Positions 1 to 7,792 of a stretch of 37,592 bases of DNA are shown here, one piece after another. Made by a program: the position numbers and the translations under genes. Each line of letters opens with the position of its first letter. The first letter of the stretch is position 1. Under the pieces are notes generated by a model. It had not been told where the DNA came from. It saw only the letters and a program-made list of their open reading frames with translations, and did not search any database. The stretch spans positions 1-37,592 of the forward strand of contig JAMOPY010000033.1 in NCBI GenBank assembly GCA_027064305.1. Reading direction: 5' to 3'. Origin of the DNA: Methanobacteriota archaeon (GTDB lineage: Archaea; JAADCQ01; Methanopyri; Methanopyrales; Methanopyraceae).

Positions 1-37
1 GAGCCGGTGGTCCCGGGTTCAAATCCCGGCGGGCCCA
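1..37 (+). tRNA. tRNA, 3' part only; isotype not determinable
   Basis: The window opens inside a tRNA gene. The T-arm is clear: stem CCGGG (13-17), loop TTCAAAT (18-24), stem CCCGG (25-29). It is followed by a 7-base acceptor strand CGGGCCC (30-36) and discriminator A at 37. The next bases are CCC, so CCA is not encoded. The 3' strand of the anticodon stem (GCCGG, 3-7) and a 5-base variable loop are visible, but the anticodon lies outside the window. The last anticodon-loop bases, G then A, would fit Pro or Arg among others, so no isotype is assigned. Confidence 0.85.
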
Positions 38-43
38 CCCGCC

Positions 44-68
44 AATTGTTATGGAATTCGTAACAATT
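44..68. repeat. Palindromic element copy 1 (AATTGTT-N11-AACAATT)
   Basis: This is a perfect 7-bp inverted repeat with half-sites 44-50 and 62-68 and an 11-base spacer. It lies seven bases after the tRNA discriminator and upstream of the ParA-like gene. It is strongly AT-rich in a GC-rich genome. It is one of five copies that share the same half-sites and exactly the same spacing. Terminator, operator and recombination site are all possible roles. Confidence 0.75.
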
Positions 69-224
69 TGCGCCGGGCCCGGTTCCGTCGGGTCACGTCG
101 TCCAGCGGCGCCGCCCGGGCGGTGGGGTGTCAACGTTCGGGCTACTTCCGGTTGTGATGGAAACGGTTACGGCTCCGACGCGTGCCCAGTTCACCCTAAG
201 TCGATCGGGCAGGGGGGAGGTGGG

Positions 225-1091
225 TTGGAGCCGTTCGCCCCGCTGGTCGTGGGCGTGGCGGCCTACAAGGGGGGTACGGGTAAGACCACCGTGGCGTTCA
301 ACGTCGGGATGGAGTTCGCGCGGCCCCGGGGCTACGGTGGCGTTCCGGCGTGCCCGACGGTCTTCATAGACTTTGACCCGCAGGGGCACAGGCGCTCCGG
401 TGGGGTCACCCTGAAGATGTTGTTCGAGGAGGGTCCGTTCAGGTTGAGGCACGTGGGGGTGGTGGAGGGGTTCGAGGTGCATCGCGTCGAGCTGGAGCCC
501 GACGGGTTCGAGGATCTGCTCGACGAGCGGGCCCCGGGCCTGGGTACGGCGTTGTTGGCCGTGCCGGCCCGTCAGAACTACCAGCGTGTCGCCGATCGGA
601 GGCACATTCGGCGATTGGTGGCTTGGGTGCACGACCTGGTGCGCGAGGGGGATGGGGACGCGCGGCCCCCGATCGCCTTCGTGGACACCCCGCCGATGAA
701 CGTCGAGGCGAAGTGGTTGCGTAGGGTGCTTCAGGCCTGCGACACCGTTATCCCCGTGACGGATCCGCGCTCGGTCAGGCAGGTTCGGAGGTTTCTGTCC
801 GACGGGGGTCTGGACGTTCGGGTGGTGGTGCTGAACAAGGTGTGGCCTCGGGGCACCTGTGAGTGGAAGAAGCTCGTGGAGCGGCTTAATCGGGTGCTTC
901 GGGACGTTCATGGGAGCGTCGACGTGGTGGACGTGGAGAACGCTCCGGTCATTCAGAGCGCGACCGACGCCGGGATCCCGCTGCGTATGCGCCGTTCTCG
1001 GCGGCCCGAGTACGAGGGTAGGTTCCGCGACGTTGCGAGGTTGGTGTACCTGGCGTGGCAGGCGCGGGATCACGTGCGGGGGGGTCGCTGA
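225..1091 (+). CDS. ParA/MinD-family P-loop ATPase
   Basis: This 288-residue protein has the deviant Walker A motif of the ParA/MinD/Soj family (AYKGGTGKTT, residues about 12-21). A VFIDFDPQG strand motif follows near residue 45 and a Walker B-like IAFVDTPP sits near residue 150. Family members are dimerising ATPases that position DNA, division proteins or other cargo. The TTG start at 225 is chosen because GGAGGTG lies just upstream and the ATPase fold begins right after it; the same frame is open back to an ATG at 51, but that extension looks noncoding. A second gene follows after three bases, as a ParB-type partner would, though it has no visible ParB motifs. The actual cargo is unknown. 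Confidence 0.85.
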   Translation: MEPFAPLVVGVAAYKGGTGKTTVAFNVGMEFARPRGYGGVPACPTVFIDFDPQGHRRSGGVTLKMLFEEGPFRLRHVGVVEGFEVHRVELEPDGFEDLLDERAPGLGTALLAVPARQNYQRVADRRHIRRLVAWVHDLVREGDGDARPPIAFVDTPPMNVEAKWLRRVLQACDTVIPVTDPRSVRQVRRFLSDGGLDVRVVVLNKVWPRGTCEWKKLVERLNRVLRDVHGSVDVVDVENAPVIQSATDAGIPLRMRRSRRPEYEGRFRDVARLVYLAWQARDHVRGGR

Positions 1092-1094
1092 CGG

Positions 1095-1811
1095 GTGGAG
1101 TTGAGGTTGGAGGGGTCGCCCCGGGTTTTCGGCGTGGACGAGGAGTGGGCCAGGGCGGTGGTCGGGGCGGCCCGGGATGTGCTGGACGATCGTAGGGCCG
1201 AGGGGAGGACGCTGATCCGGCGGGTGGACGAGGTCTGGCCGGTGGGAAAGGCGGTCGCGCGGGTGGCTTCGGTCTTCCGGCGCTCGGCGCTGGGGTCGGG
1301 GGTGAACTCGCCCTGGGAGGCGCTCCGGGGGGTCCTGGGGTTGGATGAGGTTAAGTCGTCGCTCGTGGGTCGGCTGCGTAAGCTGGTGGAGGGTCGGAGT
1401 ACGTACGGTCTGCCGGCGCTCTCGCCGGAGGCGACGTTGGCGTGCTGGGGCGTCGACGGGGAGGGGCCGGTGGCCGCGCTGAGGGAGGTGTACCGGCGGT
1501 TGGACGTGCACCCGGTTCGGGGGCTCGTCGCGCTGGCGGTGTTGGAGGACGCGGCCGACGTGCTGTTGAGGGGGCTCGGGGAGGCGGCGGAGCGGTTGTC
1601 GGAGGGGTTCCGGCGGGCGTGGGACGAGCGGTCGGCGCGGCTGCTGGGGCTGTGTCTCTGCGCGTGGTTGTCGGAGCGGTTGGATGGGTTCGGTGAGTGG
1701 TGGGAGGGTGAGGACGGCGGCTGGCAGGGGCTTTACTCTCGGGTCAGGCGGGGGGAGTTGATCGAGCGGGTGGTGGAGGAGCGCGTCGGGGTGCGTCCGG
1801 GGAGTGGGTAG
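1095..1811 (+). CDS. Unrecognised protein paired with the ParA-like ATPase
   Basis: I do not recognise this 238-residue protein. It starts with GTG three bases after the ATPase stop, so the two are almost certainly co-transcribed and translationally coupled. The sequence is rich in Arg, Glu, Leu and Val and looks mostly helical. It has no membrane segment, no metal-binding cysteine pattern and no obvious helix-turn-helix. A Trp-rich stretch (EWWEGEDGGW) lies near residue 205. By position it could be the partner or cargo adaptor of the ParA-like ATPase, but this rests on context only. Confidence 0.7.
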   Translation: MELRLEGSPRVFGVDEEWARAVVGAARDVLDDRRAEGRTLIRRVDEVWPVGKAVARVASVFRRSALGSGVNSPWEALRGVLGLDEVKSSLVGRLRKLVEGRSTYGLPALSPEATLACWGVDGEGPVAALREVYRRLDVHPVRGLVALAVLEDAADVLLRGLGEAAERLSEGFRRAWDERSARLLGLCLCAWLSERLDGFGEWWEGEDGGWQGLYSRVRRGELIERVVEERVGVRPGSG

Positions 1812-1909
1812 CGGTCGGTATGGGGCTGGGGCTCTTCATCCGCTCCGTGCCCACCGCTGTCCTCATCCCGGGGGTTGGGGTTTGGGTGGTCGGGTTTGGG
1901 GCTTGCCCG

Positions 1910-1936
1910 GAATCGTTCTGTGTTTCGTAACGATTC
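1910..1936. repeat. Palindromic element copy 2 (GAATCGTT-N11-AACGATTC)
   Basis: This is a perfect 8-bp inverted repeat (1910-1917 and 1929-1936) with an 11-base spacer. It lies between two convergent genes, the ParA-partner gene ending at 1811 and the polyferredoxin whose stop is at 1958. No promoter is expected there, which favours a terminator or a chromosomal structural role over an operator. The rest of 1812-1957 is G-rich and shows no gene. Confidence 0.8.
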
Positions 1937-1957
1937 TGAGGGGGCGTGGGGAGGGGG

Positions 1958-3028
1958 TTACTCCTTCTCCGTCGGGCCCAGGACGCGGTCGAGGGCGCGC
2001 TCCCAGGCCTTGGTGGGCAGGTCCGGCATCACGGTCACGTCCTCGCGCTCGACGGTGATCGCGTCCACCGGGCACGCGCGGGCGCAGGCGCCGCAGTAGG
2101 CGCACGCGTCCGGGTTGACGACGATCCGCGTCTTGCCGGCCGTGCCGCCCTTCTCGAACTCGAGGGCGTTGCACGGGCAGATCTCGACGCAGAGGCCGCA
2201 GCCGACGCACTCCTCGTCGTCGATCTCGATGCGGCCCTGGTAGGGCTTGGTGACCTCGATGGCGTCGACGGGGCAGACCTGCTCGCACCAGGAGCAGTAC
2301 ACGCAGCGGGCCCTGTCGACGTGGATCTCGCCCTTGACCTCGCCCTTCTCGGGCAGCTCGCCGCGGGTGGTCCCGTAGCAGATCTTGCAGCCGACCTTGA
2401 TCGCGTCCTCGGGGCACGTGCGCATGCACACGCCGCAGTACACGCACCGGTCCTCGTCGACCTCGATGGTGAACTCGGGCTCGGGGTCGGCGGCGCTGGG
2501 GGTGGGGCGCTTCACGGTGATCGCGTCGGCGGGGCAGGCCTCCTCGCAGGCCTTGCAGTAGATGCACTTCTCCTCGTCGATGTCGATCTCGCCCATGACG
2601 AGGTCACCGGGCGTGGGGACCTCGCGCTCGACGGTGATCGCGTCCTGCGGGCAGGTGTCCGCGCAGAGCCCGCAGTACACGCACCGCTCCTCGTCGATCG
2701 CGACGTCCTTGGGGAGCTTGGGGAGGCCGTGCTCGGTGGCGGGCTCGCCGTCGATGAGCAGGGTGATCGCGTCGTACGGGCAGACGAGGGCGCAGATGCC
2801 GCAGAGGGCGCACGTCTCCTCGTCCACGTCGATGGGGTCGGCGCCCTTGCGCGCGACGGTGGAGGGCTTCTCGACGGTGATCGCGTCGACGGGGCAGGCC
2901 CGCTCGCAGAGCCCGCAGGCGGCGCACCGGTTCATGTTCACGACGAGTTCCCGCGTCTCCGCGCCCTCGCGCACGATCCGCAGGGTGGGCGGGGAGACCT
3001 CCTTCACGGGCTGGAGCCCGTCCGTCAT
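1958..3028 (-). CDS. Polyferredoxin with eight [4Fe-4S] motifs, FwdF-like
   Basis: This 356-residue electron carrier has eight CxxCxxCxxxCP motifs, the first being CAACGLCERACP and the last CAYCGACARACP. They are arranged as four tandem two-cluster ferredoxin units. Length and cluster number fit FwdF, the polyferredoxin subunit of formylmethanofuran dehydrogenase, better than the longer hydrogenase-linked polyferredoxin. An extra CKIC pair precedes motif 6. The ATG at 3028 is chosen because it sits about 30 bases below the expected start site of a good TATA box at 3080-3089. The gene lies downstream of fdhAB but has its own promoter and is separated from fdhB by an oligo-T stretch. A general ferredoxin for the Fdh complex is the main alternative. 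Confidence 0.85.
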   Translation of the reverse strand: MTDGLQPVKEVSPPTLRIVREGAETRELVVNMNRCAACGLCERACPVDAITVEKPSTVARKGADPIDVDEETCALCGICALVCPYDAITLLIDGEPATEHGLPKLPKDVAIDEERCVYCGLCADTCPQDAITVEREVPTPGDLVMGEIDIDEEKCIYCKACEEACPADAITVKRPTPSAADPEPEFTIEVDEDRCVYCGVCMRTCPEDAIKVGCKICYGTTRGELPEKGEVKGEIHVDRARCVYCSWCEQVCPVDAIEVTKPYQGRIEIDDEECVGCGLCVEICPCNALEFEKGGTAGKTRIVVNPDACAYCGACARACPVDAITVEREDVTVMPDLPTKAWERALDRVLGPTEKE

Positions 3029-3079
3029 TTGCGCGACCCCCAACTCCGGTGAGCTGCGCCACCCATCGTGCGCTCCCGT

Positions 3080-3089
3080 CTTATAAATC
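3080..3089 (-). promoter_or_regulatory. TATA box of the polyferredoxin gene
   Basis: Read on the minus strand the sequence is ATTTATAAG, a near-consensus archaeal TATA box in a GC-rich gap. A start about 26 bases downstream gives a leader of about 30 bases before the ATG at 3028. This indicates transcription independent of fdhAB. Confidence 0.65.
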
Positions 3090-3158
3090 GCGGTGTCGGG
3101 AGCCGGGGTATGGTAAGGTTTATTACGGGGTACTTGCGCGCCGCGCAACCCCGGCCCG

Positions 3159-3164
3159 AAAAAA
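3159..3164 (-). terminator. Oligo-T terminator after fdhB
   Basis: The minus strand has a run of six T 12 bases past the fdhB stop, after a C-rich tract. Oligo-T on the non-template strand is the usual archaeal terminator. It lies between fdhAB and the separately promoted polyferredoxin gene. Confidence 0.55.
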
Positions 3165-3175
3165 GGGGGGCGGGC

Positions 3176-4303
3176 CTACCCCTCCGCCCGCCCCGCCAAC
3201 CGCTCGAGGAGGTCGGGGAGCCGCTCGCGCAGGACGCCGTAGATCCGGGTCAGGGGGATCTCGGCGGGGCAGGCGGTCTCGCAGGCCCCGCACTCGACGC
3301 AGTACAGGGCGACGCACTGGGCGACGTGCGCGTGCCAGACGGGGGTGGGCGTCACCGACTCCCGGCCGGCGAAGGCCCAGCAGCCCTCCTCGCACGACGC
3401 GCACACGGGGCACACCTGCCGGCAGCTCCGGCACTTGATGCACCGGTCGAGCGCCTCCAGCGCCTCCGCCAGGTGATCCTCGTCCAGCGTCCTCTCCCGC
3501 CAGGAGCGGGCCATCTTCCGCATGATCTCGTCGATCTTCTCCCGGACCCGCACCGACCCCTCGGGCGCCTCCCGCACCTCCACCGCCCCGTCTTTCACGG
3601 CGCCGGCCAGCAGGTCGCGCCCGTCCTCCGTCTTGACCTCCACGAACGTCCACTCTCCCATCATCTCGTCCGGGACGCCCCAGTTGCCGCACGCCAGGTC
3701 CGCGCGCTCCGGGATGTTCTCGTCGCACCGGCGGCAGCTCTCCCGCCTCCCGGACCCCTTCTCCTCCAGATCGTCGATCGAGACCTTGATCTCCTCGCCG
3801 TCTCGAAGCTCGATGATCAGGTGGCCCTTGGCCACCTCCTCCCGCTCCACGTCCAGCGGGTCCACGCCGCGCTCCTCCAGGATCTCCAGCACGACCCTCG
3901 GCTCGAAGGTACCGCCGCAGTTGAGGCCGATCCGGTACACCCGGTCCGGGTTCACGAGGTCGCGCTCGGCCAGCCGGTCCAGCGCTCGGGCGTCGCAGGG
4001 ACGGCAGGTGACGGCGACGCGGAGCGTGGGGTCCTCCCGGTGCAGCTCGGCCACGAGCCGGGCCAGCTGGACGGGGGCGCAGTGGTAGGAGCCGGAGGGT
4101 ACCTCCGACGGGTCGTCTACGACGATGGGTCGCCCGTCCAGCGCGTCGGCGCCTCGCTCCACGCAGACGGCCACGTCCACCAAATCCTCCCGCAGCGCGT
4201 ACCGCAGCAGCTCCGTCACGACCCCGCCGCACGCGGCCTCCTCCACGGTCCCCTCGTCCGTGGACCGGGCGAGGTAGCACCCGCCGACCCGCACCTCGGT
4301 CAC
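3176..4303 (-). CDS. fdhB: Formate dehydrogenase beta subunit FdhB
   Basis: This 375-residue protein belongs to the F420-reducing FrhB/FdhB family. The N-terminal two thirds form the flavin/F420-binding domain, with CRPCDARAL near residue 102 and GLNCGGTF near residue 130. The C-terminal part carries two ferredoxin-type motifs, CIKCRSCRQVCPVC and CVECGACETACP. FdhB passes electrons from FdhA to coenzyme F420 or to a heterodisulfide reductase partner. The GTG start lies seven bases after the fdhA stop, so the two genes form an operon. An oligo-T terminator follows the stop. Confidence 0.93.
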   Translation of the reverse strand: MTEVRVGGCYLARSTDEGTVEEAACGGVVTELLRYALREDLVDVAVCVERGADALDGRPIVVDDPSEVPSGSYHCAPVQLARLVAELHREDPTLRVAVTCRPCDARALDRLAERDLVNPDRVYRIGLNCGGTFEPRVVLEILEERGVDPLDVEREEVAKGHLIIELRDGEEIKVSIDDLEEKGSGRRESCRRCDENIPERADLACGNWGVPDEMMGEWTFVEVKTEDGRDLLAGAVKDGAVEVREAPEGSVRVREKIDEIMRKMARSWRERTLDEDHLAEALEALDRCIKCRSCRQVCPVCASCEEGCWAFAGRESVTPTPVWHAHVAQCVALYCVECGACETACPAEIPLTRIYGVLRERLPDLLERLAGRAEG

Positions 4304-4310
4304 GGTCCCC

Positions 4311-6362
4311 CTACCCCCTCCGGGTCGACCGGGGCGCGGGGCGGACGCGCGCGGGGACGCGCTTGTACTCCGGGATCCCCGCCTCCGGATCGAGGACGTC
4401 CGGCGGGGTCAGCGCGTTCTCCCCGAAGTGGAACGGCGTGAAGATCACGCCCTCCCGCACCCGATCGGTGACCCGCGCGCGGCACCGCCACTCGCCGTAC
4501 GGAGTCTCGACGATCACCTCCTCGCCGTCCTTCACCCCGTAGCGCTCCGCGTCCCTCGGGTGGATCTCAACGAATGACCCCGGCACCTCGTCGTTCAGGA
4601 GCCGGGAGCGCCCCGTGATCGTCCTCGTGTGGTAGTGCGCGTACACGCGCCCGGTCGTGAGGATCAGCGGGTACTCCTCGTCCACGTCTTGCTCCGGCTC
4701 CCGGTACTCCACGTCCTCGGGCCTCGGGAACCGGGCCCGCCCGTCCTCGGTGGCGAACCTCTCGGTGTGCAGGATGGGCGTTCCCGGGTGGTCCTCGCTC
4801 GGGCACGGCCAGTGGATGCCGCCCGGTCGCCGTCGGAGCCGGTCGTACGTGATCCCCCGGTACTGCGGGATGACGCGCCGGATCTCCTCGAAGACCTCGC
4901 GCGGGGACCGGTGGCCGAAGCCCTTGAGCCCCAGCCGTCGGGCCACCGCCTCGAGGATCCACCAGTCGGGTCGGGCCTCGCCCGGTGGGTCCACGATCCG
5001 CTCCGAGAGCTGGACGCGCCGGTCGGTCGCCGTGAAGGTGCCCGTGCGCTCCGCCCAGCCGGCGGCGGGCAGGACCAGGTCCGCCAGCTCCGCCGTCTCC
5101 GTCAGGTACAGGTCCTGCACGACGAGGAACTCCAGGTTCCGGAGCTTCCTGACCGCGTGGCGCGAGTTCGGCTCCGAGACCGCCGGGTTCTCACCGAAGA
5201 CGTACATCGCCGCGATCTCGTCCGAGTCGAACGCCTCCGGGAGCCGGAGCCCGGGCTCCTCCGGCACCTCGAACCCCCAGAGCCGGGCCATCTCCTCCGC
5301 CGCCTCCGGACCGACCCGCCGGTACCCGGGGAAGTGCGTGGCCAGCGCGCCCGCGTCGCAGGCGCCCTGCACGTTGTTCTGCCCGCGGAGCGGGTTGACG
5401 CCGGTGCCGGGTCGGCCCACGTTACCCGTCAGCAGGGCGAGCGCGCAGAGGGCCCGCAGCGTCCGGCAGGCGATGTCGTGCTGCGTGAGCCCCATGCAGT
5501 AGACGATGCAGCCACGGTCCGCCTCCGCGTACCGCACGGCCGCCTCCCGGACGTCCTCCGGGTCCACCCCGGCGATCCTCCGGACATCCTCCTCCGAGAC
5601 CGCCCCGCGAACGTGCTCCGCGAACGCCTCGAACCCGGTGGTCCGCTCCTCGATGAACCCCTCGTCGTGCAGCCCCTCCTCCAGGATCACCCGGGCCATG
5701 TACAGGAACACGACCAGGTCGGACCGCGGTCGCACCCGCAGGTGCAGGTCCGCCAGCTCCGCCACCAGCGTGCGCCGCGGGTCCAGCACGATCAGGTCGG
5801 CGCCGTCCTCGACCCCCTCCACGATCCTACGGTACACGATCGGGTGCTGCTCCGCCGTGTTCGAGCCCGCGACCAGGTAACAGTCCGCCTCGGCGAGGTC
5901 CGGGATCGAGTTGGTCATCGCCCCCGAACCGAAGACCTCGGACAGCGCGACCACGGTCGGGGCGTGTCACAGCCGCGCGCAGTGGTCCACGTTGTTCGTC
6001 CCGAGCGCGCGGGCCAGCTTCTGCCCGACGTAGTTGTCCTCGTTCGTGGCCTTGGCCGAGGTGACGAAGTACACCTCCTCCGGCCCGTAGGACCCGAGGG
6101 CCTCCGCCACCTCCTCGAGCGCCCGGCTCCACGAGAGCTCACGCAGCTCGCCCGACTCGGTCACCCGCGCCGGCCGCTCCAGCCGGTCCCGCCGGAACGC
6201 CTCCGGAGCCTCCCAGAGCTTGATGCACTGACGGCCCTCGTTGACCGGGTGCCGCCGCCACGGCTCCAGGATCTTAACCTCCTCCCCGTCGGTCCCCACC
6301 AGGATGCCGCAGCCGCACCCGCAGAACGGGCACACCTGCGGCACGAACCGCAGCCGGGCCAC
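4311..6362 (-). CDS. fdhA: Selenocysteine-containing formate dehydrogenase alpha subunit FdhA
   Basis: This is the molybdopterin or tungstopterin catalytic subunit that oxidises formate to CO2. The reading frame is interrupted by TGA at 5967-5969, exactly where the family has Cys or selenocysteine (NVDHCARL, then U, then HAPTV). Read through, the protein is 683 residues with U132, the usual FdhA length. The N-terminal [4Fe-4S] ligands are C11, C14, C18 and C46. The GTG start at 6362 has GGGGGGAG upstream and leaves a normal N-terminus. A SECIS-like hairpin lies in the leader at 6461-6498. The C-terminal half carries the molybdopterin-dinucleotide-binding domain. fdhB follows seven bases downstream. 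Confidence 0.95.
5967..5969 (-). other. In-frame UGA selenocysteine codon of fdhA (U132)
   Basis: The TGA (TCA on the plus strand) is flanked by conserved FdhA sequence on both sides in one unbroken frame: ARL before and HAPTV after. The active-site residue of formate dehydrogenases is Sec or Cys at this point. Recoding rather than a nonsense mutation is supported by the leader SECIS. Confidence 0.92.
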
Positions 6363-6725
6363 CGGGTGCTCCCCCCTAACCCGAGCGACGGGGGCGCCCC
6401 CGGACCCGGGTTTCGGCCGCGGTTCCCCCGGGCCCGAGCCCCCGCGTGCGGGGGCCCTTCGGACCGACGGTCCCCTGCTTCGGGGTTCCCGACGGCCCAC
6501 ACCGGGGGCGGCCCGGGTTCCCCGCGGCTTACTCCCCGGGCCCGGAGGGGCGTCCCCGGTGACCGACGGTGCCGCGCCGGCTAAGCCACTCCCGGACCCC
6601 TGGGAAACGAAAGCGTGAACGTGGTTTCGACTCCCTCGTTCGTCGACACCCAGTTGTCGGTTCCGCACTGATGCCATCCGGTGATGTGAAGGTCGTCGGG
6701 TTCCCCAGGGTGGAGGGGACTCCCG
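6363..6725. other. Divergent fdhA/fdhC intergenic region
   Basis: This stretch of about 360 bases separates the divergent fdhA and fdhC genes. Besides the SECIS hairpin it holds a second strong hairpin in the fdhA leader (6438-6455, stem GCCCCCG/CGGGGGC, loop CACG). The 6600-6660 part is less GC-rich and should hold the promoters of both directions, but I see no convincing TATA box. GGAGGGG at 6713-6719 is the probable ribosome binding site of fdhC. Confidence 0.6.
6461..6498 (-). promoter_or_regulatory. Archaeal SECIS element in the fdhA 5' leader
   Basis: On the minus strand GGGCCGUCGG (6498-6489) pairs with CCGUCGGUCC (6470-6461), with one U-U mismatch and one G-U pair. Above this stem is the asymmetric internal loop GAA (6488-6486) opposite A (6471). 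An upper stem CCCC/GGGG (6485-6482 and 6475-6472) closes the 6-base loop GAAGCA. This is the archaeal SECIS layout of lower stem, GAA/A internal loop and short C/G upper stem. It ends 98 bases upstream of the GTG start. A 5'-leader position is known for fdhA of Methanocaldococcus jannaschii, whereas most archaeal SECIS elements lie in 3' UTRs. Confidence 0.85.
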
Positions 6726-7769
6726 TTGCCCCGTGACGAGGGTGAGAAATCGGAGGAGATGATCCTGTACGGCGTTCACACGACCTTCGAGGAGGTGGCC
6801 AAGGCGGCGGTTCCCAAGTTCAGGACGACCCCGGGCCGGCTGCTGTACGCCGGGTTCATGGCGGGAGCGTTCATCGCCTTCGGTTTCACGCTCGCTACCA
6901 TCGCGGCCTGCGTGGCGAAGTTCCCGCCCTACGCGGTCGGAGGCACGTTCAACCAGCCCCTGTTCAAGCTGCTACTCGGCGCCGTCTTCCCCATGGGCCT
7001 GATCGCGGTGGTCATTGCCGGGGCCGACCTGTGGACGGGGAACGTGCAGTCCCTCGGCTCGGCCAAGGGGATGGGGTACGCCGACTGGCGCCACGTGATT
7101 TACAACTGGTTCGGCAGCTACGGGGGCAACTTCATCGGGTCCATCTTCCTGGCGCTCATGGCGGTCCCGCTGACCGGGCTCTTTGGCACCACCGGGCACC
7201 CGAACCCCTTCGGCCAGGCCGCCGTATCGATCGCGCAGAAGAAGGCCTCGCTGGACGCGATCTCGCTGTTCTTCCGCGGGGTCGGGTGCAACTGGCTGGT
7301 GAACTTGGCGGTGTGGCAGGCGGCGCGCGTTAAGGACGGGGCCGGTAAGATCCTGGCGATCTGGTTCCCGATCTTCGCGTTCGTCGCGATCGGCTACGAG
7401 CACGCCATCGCCAACATGTGGGTCATCCCGACGGCCGTCTTCGCCAGCGCTCACAAGGTCACCTGGTCCCAGCTCTTTTACAACCTGATGCCGGTGACCC
7501 TGGGCAACGCCGTCGGCGGGTTCCTCTTCGTGCCGTTCTACTACTGGTACCTCGGGCACCCGGAGCTCAGTACCAAGCGCGTCTACCGCGAGCTGCTCGA
7601 CTTCGTCGCGGTGACCCTGCTGTTCTTCGCGCTGGCCGTGCTCGTCCCGGCCGGGATCGCGTACGGGCTCGAGGCCGCCCTGAGGAAGGCCGCCACGTAC
7701 GTCGTGCCGACGGTGGTCTCGGCCTACTACGCGGCCGGGACCTTCGCGCTCCGGAGGATCGCCCGGTAG
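6726..7769 (+). CDS. fdhC: Formate channel FdhC (FNT family)
   Basis: This 347-residue integral membrane protein of the formate/nitrite transporter family probably imports formate for FdhAB, encoded divergently. Family landmarks are the N-terminal FEEVAKAAVPK segment, the pseudo-repeat motifs GGNFIG (about residue 135) and LGNAVGG (about residue 260), and six family membrane segments. Compared with the usual length of about 280 it has a C-terminal extension with one or two extra hydrophobic stretches (about 290-347). TTG at 6726 is preferred because GGAGGGG lies six bases upstream; ATG at 6759 is the alternative. A T-rich stretch and a palindromic element follow the stop. Confidence 0.9.
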   Translation: MPRDEGEKSEEMILYGVHTTFEEVAKAAVPKFRTTPGRLLYAGFMAGAFIAFGFTLATIAACVAKFPPYAVGGTFNQPLFKLLLGAVFPMGLIAVVIAGADLWTGNVQSLGSAKGMGYADWRHVIYNWFGSYGGNFIGSIFLALMAVPLTGLFGTTGHPNPFGQAAVSIAQKKASLDAISLFFRGVGCNWLVNLAVWQAARVKDGAGKILAIWFPIFAFVAIGYEHAIANMWVIPTAVFASAHKVTWSQLFYNLMPVTLGNAVGGFLFVPFYYWYLGHPELSTKRVYRELLDFVAVTLLFFALAVLVPAGIAYGLEAALRKAATYVVPTVVSAYYAAGTFALRRIAR

Positions 7770-7782
7770 CGCCCGGGGCGCC

Positions 7783-7790
7783 TTTCTTTT
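7783..7790 (+). terminator. T-rich terminator after fdhC
   Basis: The sequence TTTCTTTT begins 13 bases after the fdhC stop and is immediately followed by palindrome copy 3. Together they look like a transcription end site. Confidence 0.5.
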
Positions 7791-7792
7791 CG

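Noticed and set aside
1..37. Assigning the first tRNA as Pro or Arg
   Set aside because: The anticodon lies outside the window; the visible half fits more than one isotype.
93..1511. Long open frame on the minus strand opposite the ParA cassette
   Set aside because: GC-rich sequence gives long antisense open frames. This one has a His/Pro/Arg-rich product with no motifs, whereas the plus-strand frame has a perfect ParA P-loop.
2030..2940. Repeated DNA blocks in the polyferredoxin gene resembling a repeat array
   Set aside because: The repeats follow the eight ferredoxin motifs in frame and vary as protein repeats do. There is no constant repeat/spacer pattern, so it is not a CRISPR array.
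6396..6440. Second GGAACC hairpin in the fdhA leader as an alternative SECIS
   Set aside because: It has a GAA-like 5' side but no unpaired A in the right place opposite and a long irregular loop. The hairpin at 6461-6498 fits the consensus much better.
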